Part shown: piece by piece, positions 1 through 9,631 of the stretch
How positions within the stretch are numbered: the stretch's first letter is position 1
Layout: every line of letters begins with the position of its first letter
Assembly: GCF_006715495.1 (NCBI RefSeq)
Contig: NZ_VFNI01000005.1
Span: forward strand, 372,001 to 436,000
From: Herbaspirillum sp. SJZ106
GTDB taxonomy: Bacteria > Pseudomonadota > Gammaproteobacteria > Burkholderiales > Burkholderiaceae_D
Direction of reading: 5' to 3'
DNA length: 64,000 nucleotides
Translations under genes and position numbers: made by a program
The notes under the pieces: model-generated
Told to the model about the DNA's origin: nothing
The model's input: the letters and a program-made list of their open reading frames with translations, nothing else
Databases searched by the model: none

Positions 1-397
1 GGATAACTTTGCCAGCCTGCCAGCTCGGGCGTGCGCAGCGCCGGCCGTTGTTGCAGCAAGTCGAACGCCAGCCCGAGGCGGGCCGCGCGCGATCCGCAGT
101 CGGCGTGGCTTTCGATCATGCCGAGCAGCAGCCGCCGCAGCGCGCGCGGCGACAATTCCCCATGCCGGGCGAACTCGCCCAATAAACGGTACAGGCGCGA
201 CATGTGGATGCCTTTGGCGAGCGGATCGGGCAAGTCCACGGCAAGCTCGGCCGTGGCCGCCAGCGGTGCGCCTGATCCGCTTTCCCGGCCGCCCGGCGGC
301 AACGGGATGGCGATGCCGCGCATGCCGACCCAATCCAGCGCCAGAGCGATGGCTGAACTTTCGTGGCGGGCCACATCGGGCAGCGCGGAGGCCACGC

Positions 398-407
<10 letters not shown>
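1..407 (-). CDS. folE2: GTP cyclohydrolase FolE2 (type IB), C-terminus outside window
   Basis: FolE2 converts GTP to 7,8-dihydroneopterin triphosphate, the first step of folate/pterin synthesis, and can work without zinc, which is why many bacteria induce it in zinc starvation. The visible N-terminal 135 codons show the family landmarks in order: LPDVA near the start, a [12 protein letters not shown] strand, [15 protein letters not shown], and then the helical segment of the tunnel fold. The start is ATG at 407, which overlaps the zigA stop (398-400) in another frame, so the two are translationally coupled and zigA comes first. The gene is cut by the left edge of the window, so the metal ligands in the C-terminal half cannot be checked. 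The pairing with a COG0523 GTPase supports the FolE2 call. Confidence 0.85.
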
Positions 408-1612
<1,205 letters not shown>

Positions 1613-1679
1613 GGGAATAGGGGTGTGGGCGTCAAAAGGGAACGGTCAAAAGGGAACGATGGGAATCGACTGGGTTAAA

Positions 1680-1723
1680 TGCAACTGAGTTGCGTAATAT
1701 CCCATAAATGCAACAAAGTTGCA
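1680..1723 (-). promoter_or_regulatory. Two tandem Zur-like palindromes upstream of zigA-folE2
   Basis: Two copies of TGCAAC-N3-GTTGC lie in tandem at 1680-1694 and 1709-1723. The second is a perfect 6-3-6 palindrome; the first has one mismatch at its last base. Their centres are 29 bases apart, just under three helical turns, so a regulator dimer on each would sit on nearly the same face of the DNA. Position upstream of a zinc-chaperone operon makes Zur the natural candidate, but the identity of the regulator is inferred, not shown. Confidence 0.6.
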
Positions 1724-1802
1724 AATTTCGCCTGCGATGGGCTCCCCTGAGAAAAAAGCCGCTTCGTGCTAGCATTGCGCCTCGCAATCAGGAGGCTTTT
1801 TG

Positions 1803-2027
1803 ATGTCCAATCTCTTTCCTTACAAGGGAAATTCCGTCATTCCACAGGTCCAAAAAATGGACAATGGAAAATTCATGGCCTGCTTCGTGATCCACGAAGG
1901 CAAGGACAGCAGCGGCAAGCTGCGCTACCAACGCAAGTCGCCGACCAACGAGTTCGATTCCGAAGATGAGGCCATTGCCTACATCCTGGATTTCTCGGGC
2001 GACTGGATCGACCAGAACCCCCTCTAA
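1803..2027 (+). CDS. Small conserved-looking protein of unknown function (74 aa)
   Basis: A soluble, charged 74-residue protein. The ATG at 1803 follows an AGGAGG Shine-Dalgarno at 1790-1795, one of the best in the window; an in-frame TTG immediately before it is unlikely to be the start. The protein has a beta-rich first half (residues 15-35, with FMACFVIHEG) and an acidic C-terminal helix containing EDEAIAYILDFSGDW. No signal peptide, membrane segment or catalytic motif is visible. It is a single-gene transcription unit closed by a strong terminator at 2089-2124. I do not recognise a characterised family. Confidence 0.75.
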   Translation: MSNLFPYKGNSVIPQVQKMDNGKFMACFVIHEGKDSSGKLRYQRKSPTNEFDSEDEAIAYILDFSGDWIDQNPL

Positions 2028-2088
2028 GCCAATGCCGCCGGCAACGCGCCAGGCAACGGGCCATACGGAAGAGCCGCATATTGCGGTA

Positions 2089-2124
2089 ATGCCGTTCAGT
2101 TAAGCGCTGAACGGCATTTTTGTT
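2089..2124 (+). terminator. Intrinsic terminator after the 74-aa protein gene
   Basis: A perfect 11-bp stem (ATGCCGTTCAG, 2089-2099, with CTGAACGGCAT, 2107-2117) with a 7-base loop is followed by TTTTTGTTT. The stem is nearly identical to the terminal inverted repeats of the element at 54435-54610, so this terminator may derive from that repeat family. Confidence 0.85.
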
Positions 2125-2146
2125 TGTGATTGCGAAGTCCAGACTC

Positions 2147-2262
2147 CGTTCGCCCTGAGTAGCTGCGCAGCAGCGTATCGAAGGGCAGGCAAGACCGGGA
2201 ATGCTGGCACGCTGGCGCGCTGGCTTCGATACGGCCCTGGCGGGCCTACTCAGCCCGAACGG
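2147..2262. repeat. Intergenic inverted repeat, copy 1 (CTGAGTAG...CTACTCAG family)
   Basis: The left arm runs from CCGTTCGCCCTGAGTAGC to GTATCGAAG, and the right arm from CTTCGATACG to GCCTACTCAGCCCGAACGG, together able to form a long cruciform or RNA hairpin. A second copy with the same arms is at 31438-31531. It is an REP/MITE-like dispersed intergenic repeat and not a gene. Confidence 0.75.
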
Positions 2263-2500
2263 GATAGGGGGGATGAGTGCTTCAGAATCAGCCTTCACTG
2301 AACGGCATTGCGCATATTGCGGCTCTTTTTCATTGCGATCCCATCCGGTGAGCCGTTGGGCCGGTTTTCACCCGGTACCGCCCGGTTCGTGCGACAAATT
2401 GCCGCATTCGCAGCGCATGGCGCGCGGCCTACAATGAGTCGCTTATTCTTGCCACTTCCATGCATCCCGTGATGTCTCATCGGGGACACGATTTCCTGCC

Positions 2501-3922
2501 ATGACCACCCATACCTACCAGCCGGTCGCCGGCGTGGCCGACCAGCGCAAGAGCGCATCGGCACTGGCGGCCTTGCTGCTGCGCCTGCATTTCTACATCG
2601 GCCTGTTCGTCGGCCCGTTCATCCTGGTGGCCGCCGTCACCGGCACGCTGTTCGTGGTGACGCCGCAGATCGAGGCGCGCTGGTATGCCGACCAGCTGTT
2701 GAACCGCTCGCAAGGCGTCGCGCAGCCGCTGGCGGCGCAGGTGACCGCGGCACAGAGCTATATCGGCGAAGGGCCGCGCCTGTTTGCGGTGCGCCCGGGC
2801 AAGGAGCCGGGCTGGAATACGCGCGTGATGTTCAGCCAGGAGGGACTGGGCGACTCTGAAAGCCGCGCGGTCTTCATCGATCCCGTGAGCCTGGCGGTCA
2901 AGGGCGACCTGATCGTCTATGGCACCAGCGGCACGCTGCCTTTTCGCACCGCGCTGGATTACCTGCACCGCAACCTGATGCTGGGCAGCCTGGGCCGCAA
3001 TTACAGCGAGCTGGCGGCATCGTGGCTGTGGCTGGGCTCGCTGGGCGGTCTCTGGCTGTGGTGGAGTGCGCGGCGCAAGGCGCGTCCTGCCGCGCGCCGG
3101 CCGATGAATGCGCGCCGCCTGCATGCGTTGCTGGGGCTGTGGATCGTGGTCGGGCTGGTGTTTTTCTCGGCGACCGGGTTGACCTGGTCGAAGTGGGCCG
3201 GCGGACACGTCAACATGCTGCGCGCTGCAATGGGATGGGTGACGCCTTCGGCCTCGATGCAGTTGCAGTCCTCCGGCGCTGGCGCTGGCGTCGATGCCGA
3301 TGCCGGCATGGGCGAGCATGCCGGGCACATGGGGCACCATGGACAGGCCGGCATGGCCATGCCGATGCCCGCGGGTGGCGACCCGGCGCGGTTCGACCTG
3401 GTGCGGTCGATCGCGCGCCAGGGCGGCATCGATGCCGGCGAGATCGAGATCCGTCCTCCGCGTGCGCGGAACCAGGCGTGGATGGTACGCGAAGTCGACC
3501 GCTCCTGGCCGACCCAGGTCGATACGGTGGCAGTCGATCCGGAGCGCATGGCCATTACCAGCCGTGCCGATTTCGAGACGTTTCCGCTGGTGGCCAAGCT
3601 GATCCGCTGGGGCGTCGATGCGCACATGGGCATCCTGTTCGGCGTGTGGAACCAGATCCTGATGGCCGCCTTCGGCATTGCGCTCACGGCCATGATCGTG
3701 CTGGGCTATGTGATGTGGTGGCGCCGCCGTCCGGCTGCCGGATCCGCCCTGGCGCCGCTGTCCGAGGCCTTCATGCGGCTGCCGCCGGCGCAGCGCACGG
3801 CGGTGGGCGCGCTGGCCATCGCCCTGGGGTGGAGCCTGCCGCTGATGGGGCTCAGCCTGTTGCTGTTCTTGCTGGCCGATGTGTTGCGCTGGCACTTATC
3901 CCGTCGCTTGGCCCGTCGCTGA
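2501..3922 (+). CDS. PepSY-associated transmembrane protein with a His/Met-rich segment
   Basis: A 473-residue inner-membrane protein of the PepSY-TM family, members of which are linked to reduction or handling of metals and ferric chelates. Four hydrophobic blocks are visible: residues 24-50, about 165-185, 205-228 and a C-terminal pair around 385-410 and 430-460. PepSY-like periplasmic segments lie between them (for example VDPVSLAVKGDLIVYGT and the VDTVAVDPERMAITSRADF stretch). Residues about 266-293 are unusually rich in His, Met and Gly (MGEHAGHMGHHGQAG and following), which suggests a metal-binding loop, perhaps for copper. It is transcribed alone and overlaps the convergent metallophosphoesterase by 71 bases. 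The substrate is unknown. Confidence 0.8.
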   Translation: MTTHTYQPVAGVADQRKSASALAALLLRLHFYIGLFVGPFILVAAVTGTLFVVTPQIEARWYADQLLNRSQGVAQPLAAQVTAAQSYIGEGPRLFAVRPGKEPGWNTRVMFSQEGLGDSESRAVFIDPVSLAVKGDLIVYGTSGTLPFRTALDYLHRNLMLGSLGRNYSELAASWLWLGSLGGLWLWWSARRKARPAARRPMNARRLHALLGLWIVVGLVFFSATGLTWSKWAGGHVNMLRAAMGWVTPSASMQLQSSGAGAGVDADAGMGEHAGHMGHHGQAGMAMPMPAGGDPARFDLVRSIARQGGIDAGEIEIRPPRARNQAWMVREVDRSWPTQVDTVAVDPERMAITSRADFETFPLVAKLIRWGVDAHMGILFGVWNQILMAAFGIALTAMIVLGYVMWWRRRPAAGSALAPLSEAFMRLPPAQRTAVGALAIALGWSLPLMGLSLLLFLLADVLRWHLSRRLARR

Positions 3923-4736
3923 GGTCATCCGTCTCGAACCATTCGCTGCCGCGTTGCACGAAAGACTGCGACGCCGCCAGCGAGAAGCTGTTCTCCCCGG
4001 GCTCCCAGCCCAGCCTGTGCACCGCGATCCGGTGCGCCTCAATCCGCAATACATTGAATGAATTGGCTTCGCCGCGCCCGCGGGTGGAAGTGGCCGTGCC
4101 GGCCTGCACCACCAGCGCCGAATAGCCCGGGATGTTGTAGCGCCCGGCGCTGCTGACGGCCGAGCTGGTATGCGCATGGCCCGCCAGCAGCAGGTCGGCG
4201 CCGCAGAGCGCGAAGGCGCGCATGGCGGGCGCCGCCTTGCCGACCAGGCTGTGGTGTTGCGGCCCGGGCGGCAGGTCGAAGGGATGGTGGGTGACGATGA
4301 TCTTGACCATGTGGTCGCCGACGGCGGCCAGCTGGCGGCGCGTGATTTCGATCTGGCGGTCGTTGACGCGGCCATCCTTGATGGTCAGCGAGCGCGCGGT
4401 GTTGATGCCGACCACCACCATCTCCTCATCCATGAAAACCGGGTGCAGATCCGCCTCGATATGGCGGCGGTATTTGCGCAGCGGCTGCAGCAGGCGCGCG
4501 GCGATGTTGAACAGCGGCACATCGTGGTTGCCCGGCACCACCAGTTGCGGCTGCGGCAGGGCATCGAGGAAGCGGCGCGCCTGCTTGAACTGGGCGCTGC
4601 GCGCACGCTGGGTCAGGTCGCCGGACACCACCACCAGGTCGGGCTTGAGTTCATGTACCTGCGCGATCAGCGGCGCGATGATGGCGGCGTCGATGCGGCC
4701 GAAATGCAGGTCCGAGAGGTGGATGATGGTGCGCAT
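3852..4736 (-). CDS. Calcineurin-like metallophosphoesterase (cassette gene 3)
   Basis: A 294-residue hydrolase with all the dimetal-centre motifs: SDLHFG at residues 6-11, SGDLTQR near 40, PGNHD near 76, THHPFD near 160 and GHAHT near 195. This motif order is shared by class III cyclic nucleotide phosphodiesterases, UDP-diacylglucosamine hydrolases and PlcP-type phospholipases C. No membrane segment is seen. The start codon at 4736 overlaps the stop of the upstream kinase by one base (TGATG), so translation is coupled. The genomic partners, a diacylglycerol-kinase-like protein and a PAP2 phosphatase, point to a lipid or nucleotide-lipid substrate, which is inference. The last 71 bases overlap the convergent PepSY gene. 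Confidence 0.8.
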   Translation of the reverse strand: MRTIIHLSDLHFGRIDAAIIAPLIAQVHELKPDLVVVSGDLTQRARSAQFKQARRFLDALPQPQLVVPGNHDVPLFNIAARLLQPLRKYRRHIEADLHPVFMDEEMVVVGINTARSLTIKDGRVNDRQIEITRRQLAAVGDHMVKIIVTHHPFDLPPGPQHHSLVGKAAPAMRAFALCGADLLLAGHAHTSSAVSSAGRYNIPGYSALVVQAGTATSTRGRGEANSFNVLRIEAHRIAVHRLGWEPGENSFSLAASQSFVQRGSEWFETDDLSDGPSDGISASATHRPARTATG

Positions 4737-5809
4737 CAGTCGTCCTTTCTCCATGTCGGCGCGATGGCCGCCTGGGCTGGCCCGGGAATGGGGCGGGTTG
4801 CGCGATCCGGCACGATCACTTCCAGCGAGGCCGGGCGGATGCGGTATTGCAGCGGCGTCTGCATGATCGTGACTTCGCCGTCGGTGGCCACCAGCATGCG
4901 TTTCTTGTGGGTTTCGATCAGGATTTCGCTGGCCGTGAGGACGTCGAAGTCGTGCGCCTCGTGCAGGCGTCCGAACAAGGCGTTGACGGCCAGGCGCAGG
5001 AGGCCGAGGCGGCCGGTGCGGTGACAGACGTAGAGGCTGAGCTTGCCGTCCATGAGCGAGGAGCGCTTGCCGATATCGAGCCCGCGCATCAGGTATTCGT
5101 TGTTGCCGATGAAGACCAGGGGCGTATGCCGCCAGTGGTCGCGGCCGCCGATATGCAGGCGCACCCGCAGGAAGGGGTAGCGCCGCAGCGCGCCCATGGC
5201 GGCCCAGCTGAAGGCCAGCCATTTTCCGCGTCCCAGGCGGGATTGCTGTTTTTCCCGCTCGCGCACGATGTCGGGGTACAGGCCCAGGCTGGAATTGTTG
5301 ATGAAGGGAATGCCGTTGACTTCGCCGCTGTCGACGCGGATGCGCCGGCCGTTGGCGATCGCGGCGATGGCCTCGTCCAGCGCCAGCGGGATGCCGAGGT
5401 CCTTGGCGAAATGATTGAGCGTGCCCAGCGGCAGCACGCCCAGGGCGCTGCCGCAAGCCGCATCGGCCATCAGCGCCGAGGCCACCGCGTTGACGCTGCC
5501 GTCGCCGCCGCCCACGGCGACGATCCCGATCCTGTCGCGCACGGCTTGGCGCGCGGCGGCCAGCATTTCTTCGCCGCTGGCCGCAAGGCACACGCTGGCG
5601 CGCAAGCCATGCCTGGCGAACTCGGCGGCGATGTGTTCGGCCAGTTCCTGCGCATGGCCGCCGCCGGCCGTGGCATTGATGGTGGCGACCACGTCGGGGC
5701 GGCCCAGGTTGGCATCCTGTTGCTGCTTGCCTGCCGGAAATCCGGCGGGGGTGGTTTTTCCTGGCGGCTGATATGTCGTCATAGGCGGCATCGCAAAAGG
5801 GCCGGCCAT
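4736..5809 (-). CDS. Diacylglycerol/lipid kinase family protein (DAGK catalytic domain)
   Basis: A 357-residue soluble lipid kinase of the YegS/DgkB fold, which phosphorylates diacylglycerol, sphingoid bases or related lipids using ATP. The nucleotide-binding motif VGGGDGSVNAV lies near residues 99-109 and LGTLNHFAKDLGIP near 126-139, both diagnostic. The C-terminal beta-sandwich contains ATDGE. I used the first ATG at 5809, ten bases after the PAP2 stop; ATGs at codons 7 and 10 are alternatives and none has a strong ribosome site. It is the middle gene of a tight leftward operon, PAP2 - kinase - phosphoesterase. Confidence 0.85.
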   Translation of the reverse strand: MAGPFAMPPMTTYQPPGKTTPAGFPAGKQQQDANLGRPDVVATINATAGGGHAQELAEHIAAEFARHGLRASVCLAASGEEMLAAARQAVRDRIGIVAVGGGDGSVNAVASALMADAACGSALGVLPLGTLNHFAKDLGIPLALDEAIAAIANGRRIRVDSGEVNGIPFINNSSLGLYPDIVREREKQQSRLGRGKWLAFSWAAMGALRRYPFLRVRLHIGGRDHWRHTPLVFIGNNEYLMRGLDIGKRSSLMDGKLSLYVCHRTGRLGLLRLAVNALFGRLHEAHDFDVLTASEILIETHKKRMLVATDGEVTIMQTPLQYRIRPASLEVIVPDRATRPIPGPAQAAIAPTWRKDD

Positions 5810-5819
5810 GCGCCGGCAA

Positions 5820-6554
5820 TCAGTTGGAGCGCGCCCGCGCCCGATAGTGCCGGTGCAGCGTGAAAATGGCCGTGGTGCACAAGGCGAACCAGGCCGTGCC
5901 CAGCAGCATCGCGCTCAGCACATCGCTCAGGAAATGGGCGCCGAGATAGACCCGGCTGAAGGCCGTCAGCAGCACCAGCAGCAAGGCCGTGCAGACGATG
6001 GCGGCCTGCGCGCCGCGCCCGGCCAGCGCCGGCAGCCGGAGCAGGTAAGCCGCCAGCATCGCATACAGCAAGGTGGCGCCGATCGTGTGGCCGCTGGGAA
6101 AGCTGTAGCTGTGCAGCACCAGGATCGGATCGTCGAAATGCGGGCGCAGCCGCATGAAGACATGCTTCAAACCGAAATTGAGCAGCATGCCGCCCGGCAG
6201 CACCAGCAACAGGTCGGCCGCCCAATGCCACTGCCGCCGGCGCAGCATATGCCACAGCAGCAGCGCTCCCATGGCCAGCACGCCGATGGTGCCGTGCAAG
6301 TGGGTATAGCCGAGCACCAGCGTCGTCAGGGGCGAAAAGGCATGGCGGTTGAACCAGTCGGCCAGTTGCTGGTCGAGCCGCGCCAAGGCGCCATGGGTCG
6401 TGATTTCACAGGCGATCAGGGCGAACAGCAGGGCGGTGGCGGCCACGGCCAGTATGCCGGTGGTCAGCGGCAGGCCGAGGTGATGGCCGCGCATGAGGCG
6501 CGCCTGGAGGAATCCGCGGGGAGAGGGGGATGGGTTGTGTGTCCGATATGTCAT
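5820..6554 (-). CDS. PAP2 superfamily membrane phosphatase
   Basis: A 244-residue integral membrane phosphatase with about six hydrophobic segments and the three PAP2 signature motifs in order: KHVFMRLRPH, SYSFPSGHT and SRVYLGAHFLSDV (the histidines form the phospho-enzyme and the acid/base pair). Family members dephosphorylate phosphatidic acid, phosphatidylglycerol phosphate or undecaprenyl pyrophosphate at the outer face of the inner membrane. It is the first gene of the three-gene leftward cassette and opposes the kinase encoded next, which could interconvert diacylglycerol and phosphatidic acid. The exact substrate cannot be assigned. Confidence 0.88.
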   Translation of the reverse strand: MTYRTHNPSPSPRGFLQARLMRGHHLGLPLTTGILAVAATALLFALIACEITTHGALARLDQQLADWFNRHAFSPLTTLVLGYTHLHGTIGVLAMGALLLWHMLRRRQWHWAADLLLVLPGGMLLNFGLKHVFMRLRPHFDDPILVLHSYSFPSGHTIGATLLYAMLAAYLLRLPALAGRGAQAAIVCTALLLVLLTAFSRVYLGAHFLSDVLSAMLLGTAWFALCTTAIFTLHRHYRARARSN

Positions 6555-6607
6555 CCGGACATTCTAGCGCGGCGCGAAACCCGCGCGATGCATTTGAAGC
6601 AGTCCGC

Positions 6608-7411
6608 TCAGGCGCAGGGATCGCTGCCCAGTGCGATGGCGCGTAGCGATGGCAGGTCGCGCAATTCCACGTCGCGGTGGTTGACGTCGATGACGCCGGT
6701 TTTCTTGAACGCGGACAGCAGGCGGCTCACGCTTTCCACCGCCAGCCCGAGGTAGTTGCCGATTTCCTCGCGCGTCATGCGCAGCTGGAAGCGGGTCGAG
6801 GAATAGCCGCGGCTCACGTAGCGCGACGACAGGTTGACCAGGAAGGCCGCCATCTTCTGCTGCGCGCTCATGCTGCCCAAGGTCAGCATCACGCGTTGTT
6901 CGCGCGAGATTTCCAGGCTCATCATGCGGTGGAACTGGCGCAGCAGGACCGGCATGTCGCGGAACAGGTCTTCCAGGCTGGCGAAGGGAATCTCGCAGAC
7001 TTCGCTGTCTTCCAGCGCCACCGCCTCGCACAGGTGATGGCCGGCGCCGATGGCATCCATGCCGAGCAATTCGCCGGCCATCTGGAAACCGGTGATCTGC
7101 TGGCCGCCATTGGGGTTGTGCTGGAACGTCTTGAAGTGGCCCAGCCGGATCGCGTACAGCATGTCGAACTTGTCGTTGACGCGGTACAGCGTCTCGTCGC
7201 GCCGGACCTTGCGGCGGCGATTGATCACTTGCTCCAGCCGCTGCATGTCGCCCTGGTCCAGCCCCATCGGCAGGCACAGCTGGTGCATGCCGCAGGCCGA
7301 GCAACTGGCGCGCAGCGCCTGCACGGTAGCGCCGGACGAGGGGCGGGGCGAAGGAGGGGGCAAGGCAGAGGGCGATAAGCTGGACATAAGTGTTTCGGAT
7401 ACCTTCTTCAT
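6608..7411 (-). CDS. fnr: Fnr-type oxygen-sensing CRP-family transcription regulator
   Basis: A CRP/FNR regulator that switches genes on low oxygen through a [4Fe-4S] cluster. With the start at 7411 (267 aa) the four ligand cysteines are C37, C40, C46 and C139, and the spacing C-x2-C-x5-C then 93 residues to VCEIPF matches Escherichia coli FNR exactly. The cyclic-nucleotide-like barrel follows, with GFQMAGELLGMDAIG. The C-terminal helix-turn-helix carries EEIGNYLGLAVESVSRLLSAF, with the E-SR contacts expected for TTGAT half-sites. The N-terminal extension before the cysteines is proline/serine-rich and longer than in E. coli. Starts at 7411 or 7387 are both possible and neither has a clear ribosome site. 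Oxalobacteraceae commonly have several Fnr paralogues. Confidence 0.88.
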   Translation of the reverse strand: MKKVSETLMSSLSPSALPPPSPRPSSGATVQALRASCSACGMHQLCLPMGLDQGDMQRLEQVINRRRKVRRDETLYRVNDKFDMLYAIRLGHFKTFQHNPNGGQQITGFQMAGELLGMDAIGAGHHLCEAVALEDSEVCEIPFASLEDLFRDMPVLLRQFHRMMSLEISREQRVMLTLGSMSAQQKMAAFLVNLSSRYVSRGYSSTRFQLRMTREEIGNYLGLAVESVSRLLSAFKKTGVIDVNHRDVELRDLPSLRAIALGSDPCA

Positions 7412-7597
7412 GTTTGCGCCGCAGGGATTGCCGTTTTGCAATCCGGCTGCGCCATCATACGATGCGGCAAGCGCATTCAAATCGACGGACAGCGGGGGGA
7501 TCCCCGCTCTTGTACCACAGTTCCGGGGCCGGGCAAGCCGTCGGGAAATTTTCATCTGTTGCCTGCCGCAGGAATGCGTTGGCCGACCTGGCTGTTT

Positions 7598-8146
7598 TTA
7601 CTTGATGAGTTTGAGCACATCCCGAAACAGCGGATGCCGGGCGTCGCGCAGCCATTCATACGCCACCATTTCCACCGTCACCGGCACCGCGCCGGCATGC
7701 TGCAGCCGCGCGAAGGCGGCTTGGCGGTCGCCGGGCTTGCGCGATCCGCAGGCGTCCAGCAGCGGCAGCACCTGATAGCCGTGCTCCAGCAGCGAGAGCG
7801 CTGTCTGCAGCATGCAGATGTGCGCCTCGCAACCGGCGATGACAATCTGGCGCGCGGACGCCGGCAAGGCCGGCAGCAGGCCTTCGGCACAGGCGTCGAA
7901 GTGGCTCTTGGCCAATGTCCGGCCGCACAGGGGGCGGATATCGGGATGGTTGGGGCCGAGCTTGTCGGGAATCTGCTCGGTGCCGATCACGGGCACGCCG
8001 AGCAGGCCGGCAATGGTGGCCATGCGCACGGCCTGCGCCAGGATGGCCTGGTTGTCATGGATCGCCGGCAGCAGTTTTTGCTGCAGGTCGACCACCAGCA
8101 GTACGGATTGGCTCGCATCGATCAGCATGGGCAGGGTTCTCGTCAA
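7598..8146 (-). CDS. Isochorismatase-family cysteine hydrolase
   Basis: A 182-residue hydrolase of the isochorismatase/YcaC fold. The catalytic triad is visible as Asp in VVDLQQKLLP (about residue 20), Lys in TLAKSHFDAC (about 80) and the nucleophilic Cys in GCEAHICMLQT (about 113). Substrates of such stand-alone members are usually small amides or unknown. Translation could begin at 8146 or at the second ATG, 8128. It stands alone upstream of fnr in the same direction with a 186-base gap, so co-transcription is possible but not evident. Confidence 0.82.
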   Translation of the reverse strand: MTRTLPMLIDASQSVLLVVDLQQKLLPAIHDNQAILAQAVRMATIAGLLGVPVIGTEQIPDKLGPNHPDIRPLCGRTLAKSHFDACAEGLLPALPASARQIVIAGCEAHICMLQTALSLLEHGYQVLPLLDACGSRKPGDRQAAFARLQHAGAVPVTVEMVAYEWLRDARHPLFRDVLKLIK

Positions 8147-8283
8147 ATGGTTGCAAGGGCTGCGCCGGGTGGGTTGGCAGGAATTGAATGGTTTGTGTCA
8201 TTGACGCCATGCCGGGCCAAATCGACAATTTTTCCTCCGACAACATACCGATTTAATGGGAACAGCCCCAGGAGCGACAAACC

Positions 8284-9564
8284 ATGACAACACCGCCGAC
8301 AAGCCATCCGGGGCAGCAATCCGAGCATGTTAAGGCACTTTCCTTACCGCCCGCTTATGCCGCGGGAAGATACAACCCGGCAGTGCTGGCGGTATGCCAG
8401 GGCCTGTTTACCTGCGCCATTTCCATCGACCTGACGCTGACCGCGCTGACCGGCTGGCAACTGGCGCCGGACAAGGCGCTGGCGACCTTGCCGTTCGCCC
8501 TGATCACCGTTGCCGGCGCGCTCGTGACCTGGTTCGCCGCCTTCCTGATCCAGCGCCTGGGGCGGCGCTTGTCGTTCGCATTGGGCGCCGCCAGTTGCTG
8601 CGTGGGCGGACTGGTGTCGGTCTGGTCGGTATGGCATGGCGACTTCTGGACCTTTTGCGCAGGCACCGCGCTGGTGGGCGTATTCCAGGCCTTCGCCCAG
8701 TATTACCGGCTGGCCGCGGCCGATGCCGTCTCCGACGAATTCAAGAGCCGCGCCATCTCCACGGTGCTGGCCGGCGGCGTGATCGCGGCCATCGCCGGGC
8801 CGGCGCTGGCGGCATGGAGCAAGGACCTGTTCCCCTCGGCCCTGTTCGCCGGGGCCTATCTGGTGGTGGCTGTCATGGGGGCGCTGTCGGTGCTGGTCCT
8901 GCTGCTGTTGTACCGCGATGCGGCGCCTTCACAGGGATCGGCCGATGCCGGTGCGCAGGCGCAGGCCCCGGCCCGCACGCTGGGCCGGATAGCGCGCACG
9001 CCGGTCTTCATCGCATCGGTGGCCAACAACGTGGCCGGTTCGATGGTGATGATGTTCATCATGACCGCGGCCCCATTGGCGGCAGTGGCCTGCCACTATC
9101 GCATCGATGACGGCGCGGCCATCATCCAGTGGCACCTGGTGGGTATGTACGCGCCATCCTTTTTCGCCGGCCGCCTGATCAAGCGCTTCGGCCTGGGGGC
9201 GGTGCTGATGGCCGGGCTGGCGCTGAACCTGGCCTGCGCCGCGACCGCCATGGCTTCCACCAGCCTGCCGGCCTTCTATGCGGCGCTGCTGTTTCTGGGG
9301 ATCGGCTGGAATTTCATGTTCGTCGGCGGCACCACCTTGCTCGCGCGTTCCTATGCGTCATCCGAACAGGCCAAGACCCAGGGCTTTTCCGAACTGCTGC
9401 GCTACGCCGCTACGGCACTGGCCACGCTGGGCGCCGGCCCCTTGCTGGCGCGGTTCGGCTGGCAGACGCTCAACGCGGCGATCCTGCCGATCCTGCTGCT
9501 CAGTGCGCTGGCGACCGCATACTGGATGCTTGCGCAGCGCGCCAGCCAGCCTCGACCGGCTTGA
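8284..9564 (+). CDS. Major facilitator superfamily transporter
   Basis: A 426-residue protein with 12 predicted membrane helices and MFS features: the loop IQRLGRRLSF after helix 2 is a clear A-like motif, and a shorter counterpart (GRLIKRFG) lies in the second half. A hydrophilic central loop at about residues 215-235 divides the halves. The ATG at 8284 is preceded by GGAG at 8271-8274. It is followed 67 bases later by a GlxA-like regulator in the same direction. The pairing resembles small-molecule efflux or uptake units under AraC-type control. The transported compound cannot be told from sequence. Confidence 0.82.
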   Translation: MTTPPTSHPGQQSEHVKALSLPPAYAAGRYNPAVLAVCQGLFTCAISIDLTLTALTGWQLAPDKALATLPFALITVAGALVTWFAAFLIQRLGRRLSFALGAASCCVGGLVSVWSVWHGDFWTFCAGTALVGVFQAFAQYYRLAAADAVSDEFKSRAISTVLAGGVIAAIAGPALAAWSKDLFPSALFAGAYLVVAVMGALSVLVLLLLYRDAAPSQGSADAGAQAQAPARTLGRIARTPVFIASVANNVAGSMVMMFIMTAAPLAAVACHYRIDDGAAIIQWHLVGMYAPSFFAGRLIKRFGLGAVLMAGLALNLACAATAMASTSLPAFYAALLFLGIGWNFMFVGGTTLLARSYASSEQAKTQGFSELLRYAATALATLGAGPLLARFGWQTLNAAILPILLLSALATAYWMLAQRASQPRPA

Positions 9565-9631
9565 ACGTCAGGCTTGAGTGGCGCATGGGATAACATCGGC
9601 AGATACCGACCAGATTTTCGCGAGGCAGATA

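Larger units (their letters stand above)
2028..2500. other. 473-base intergenic region with terminator and dispersed repeat
   Basis: This gap holds the terminator at 2089-2124 and the inverted repeat at 2147-2262. A trailing CACTGAACGGCATTGCGC at about 2297-2313 echoes the terminator arm. The last 190 bases must carry the promoter of the PepSY gene at 2501, but no convincing -35/-10 pair is seen. Confidence 0.6.

Noticed and set aside
2425-2450. A possible Fur-like site (AATGAG and CTTATT) before the PepSY gene at 2501
   Set aside because: Only weak symmetry over short arms and no match to the full Fur consensus.
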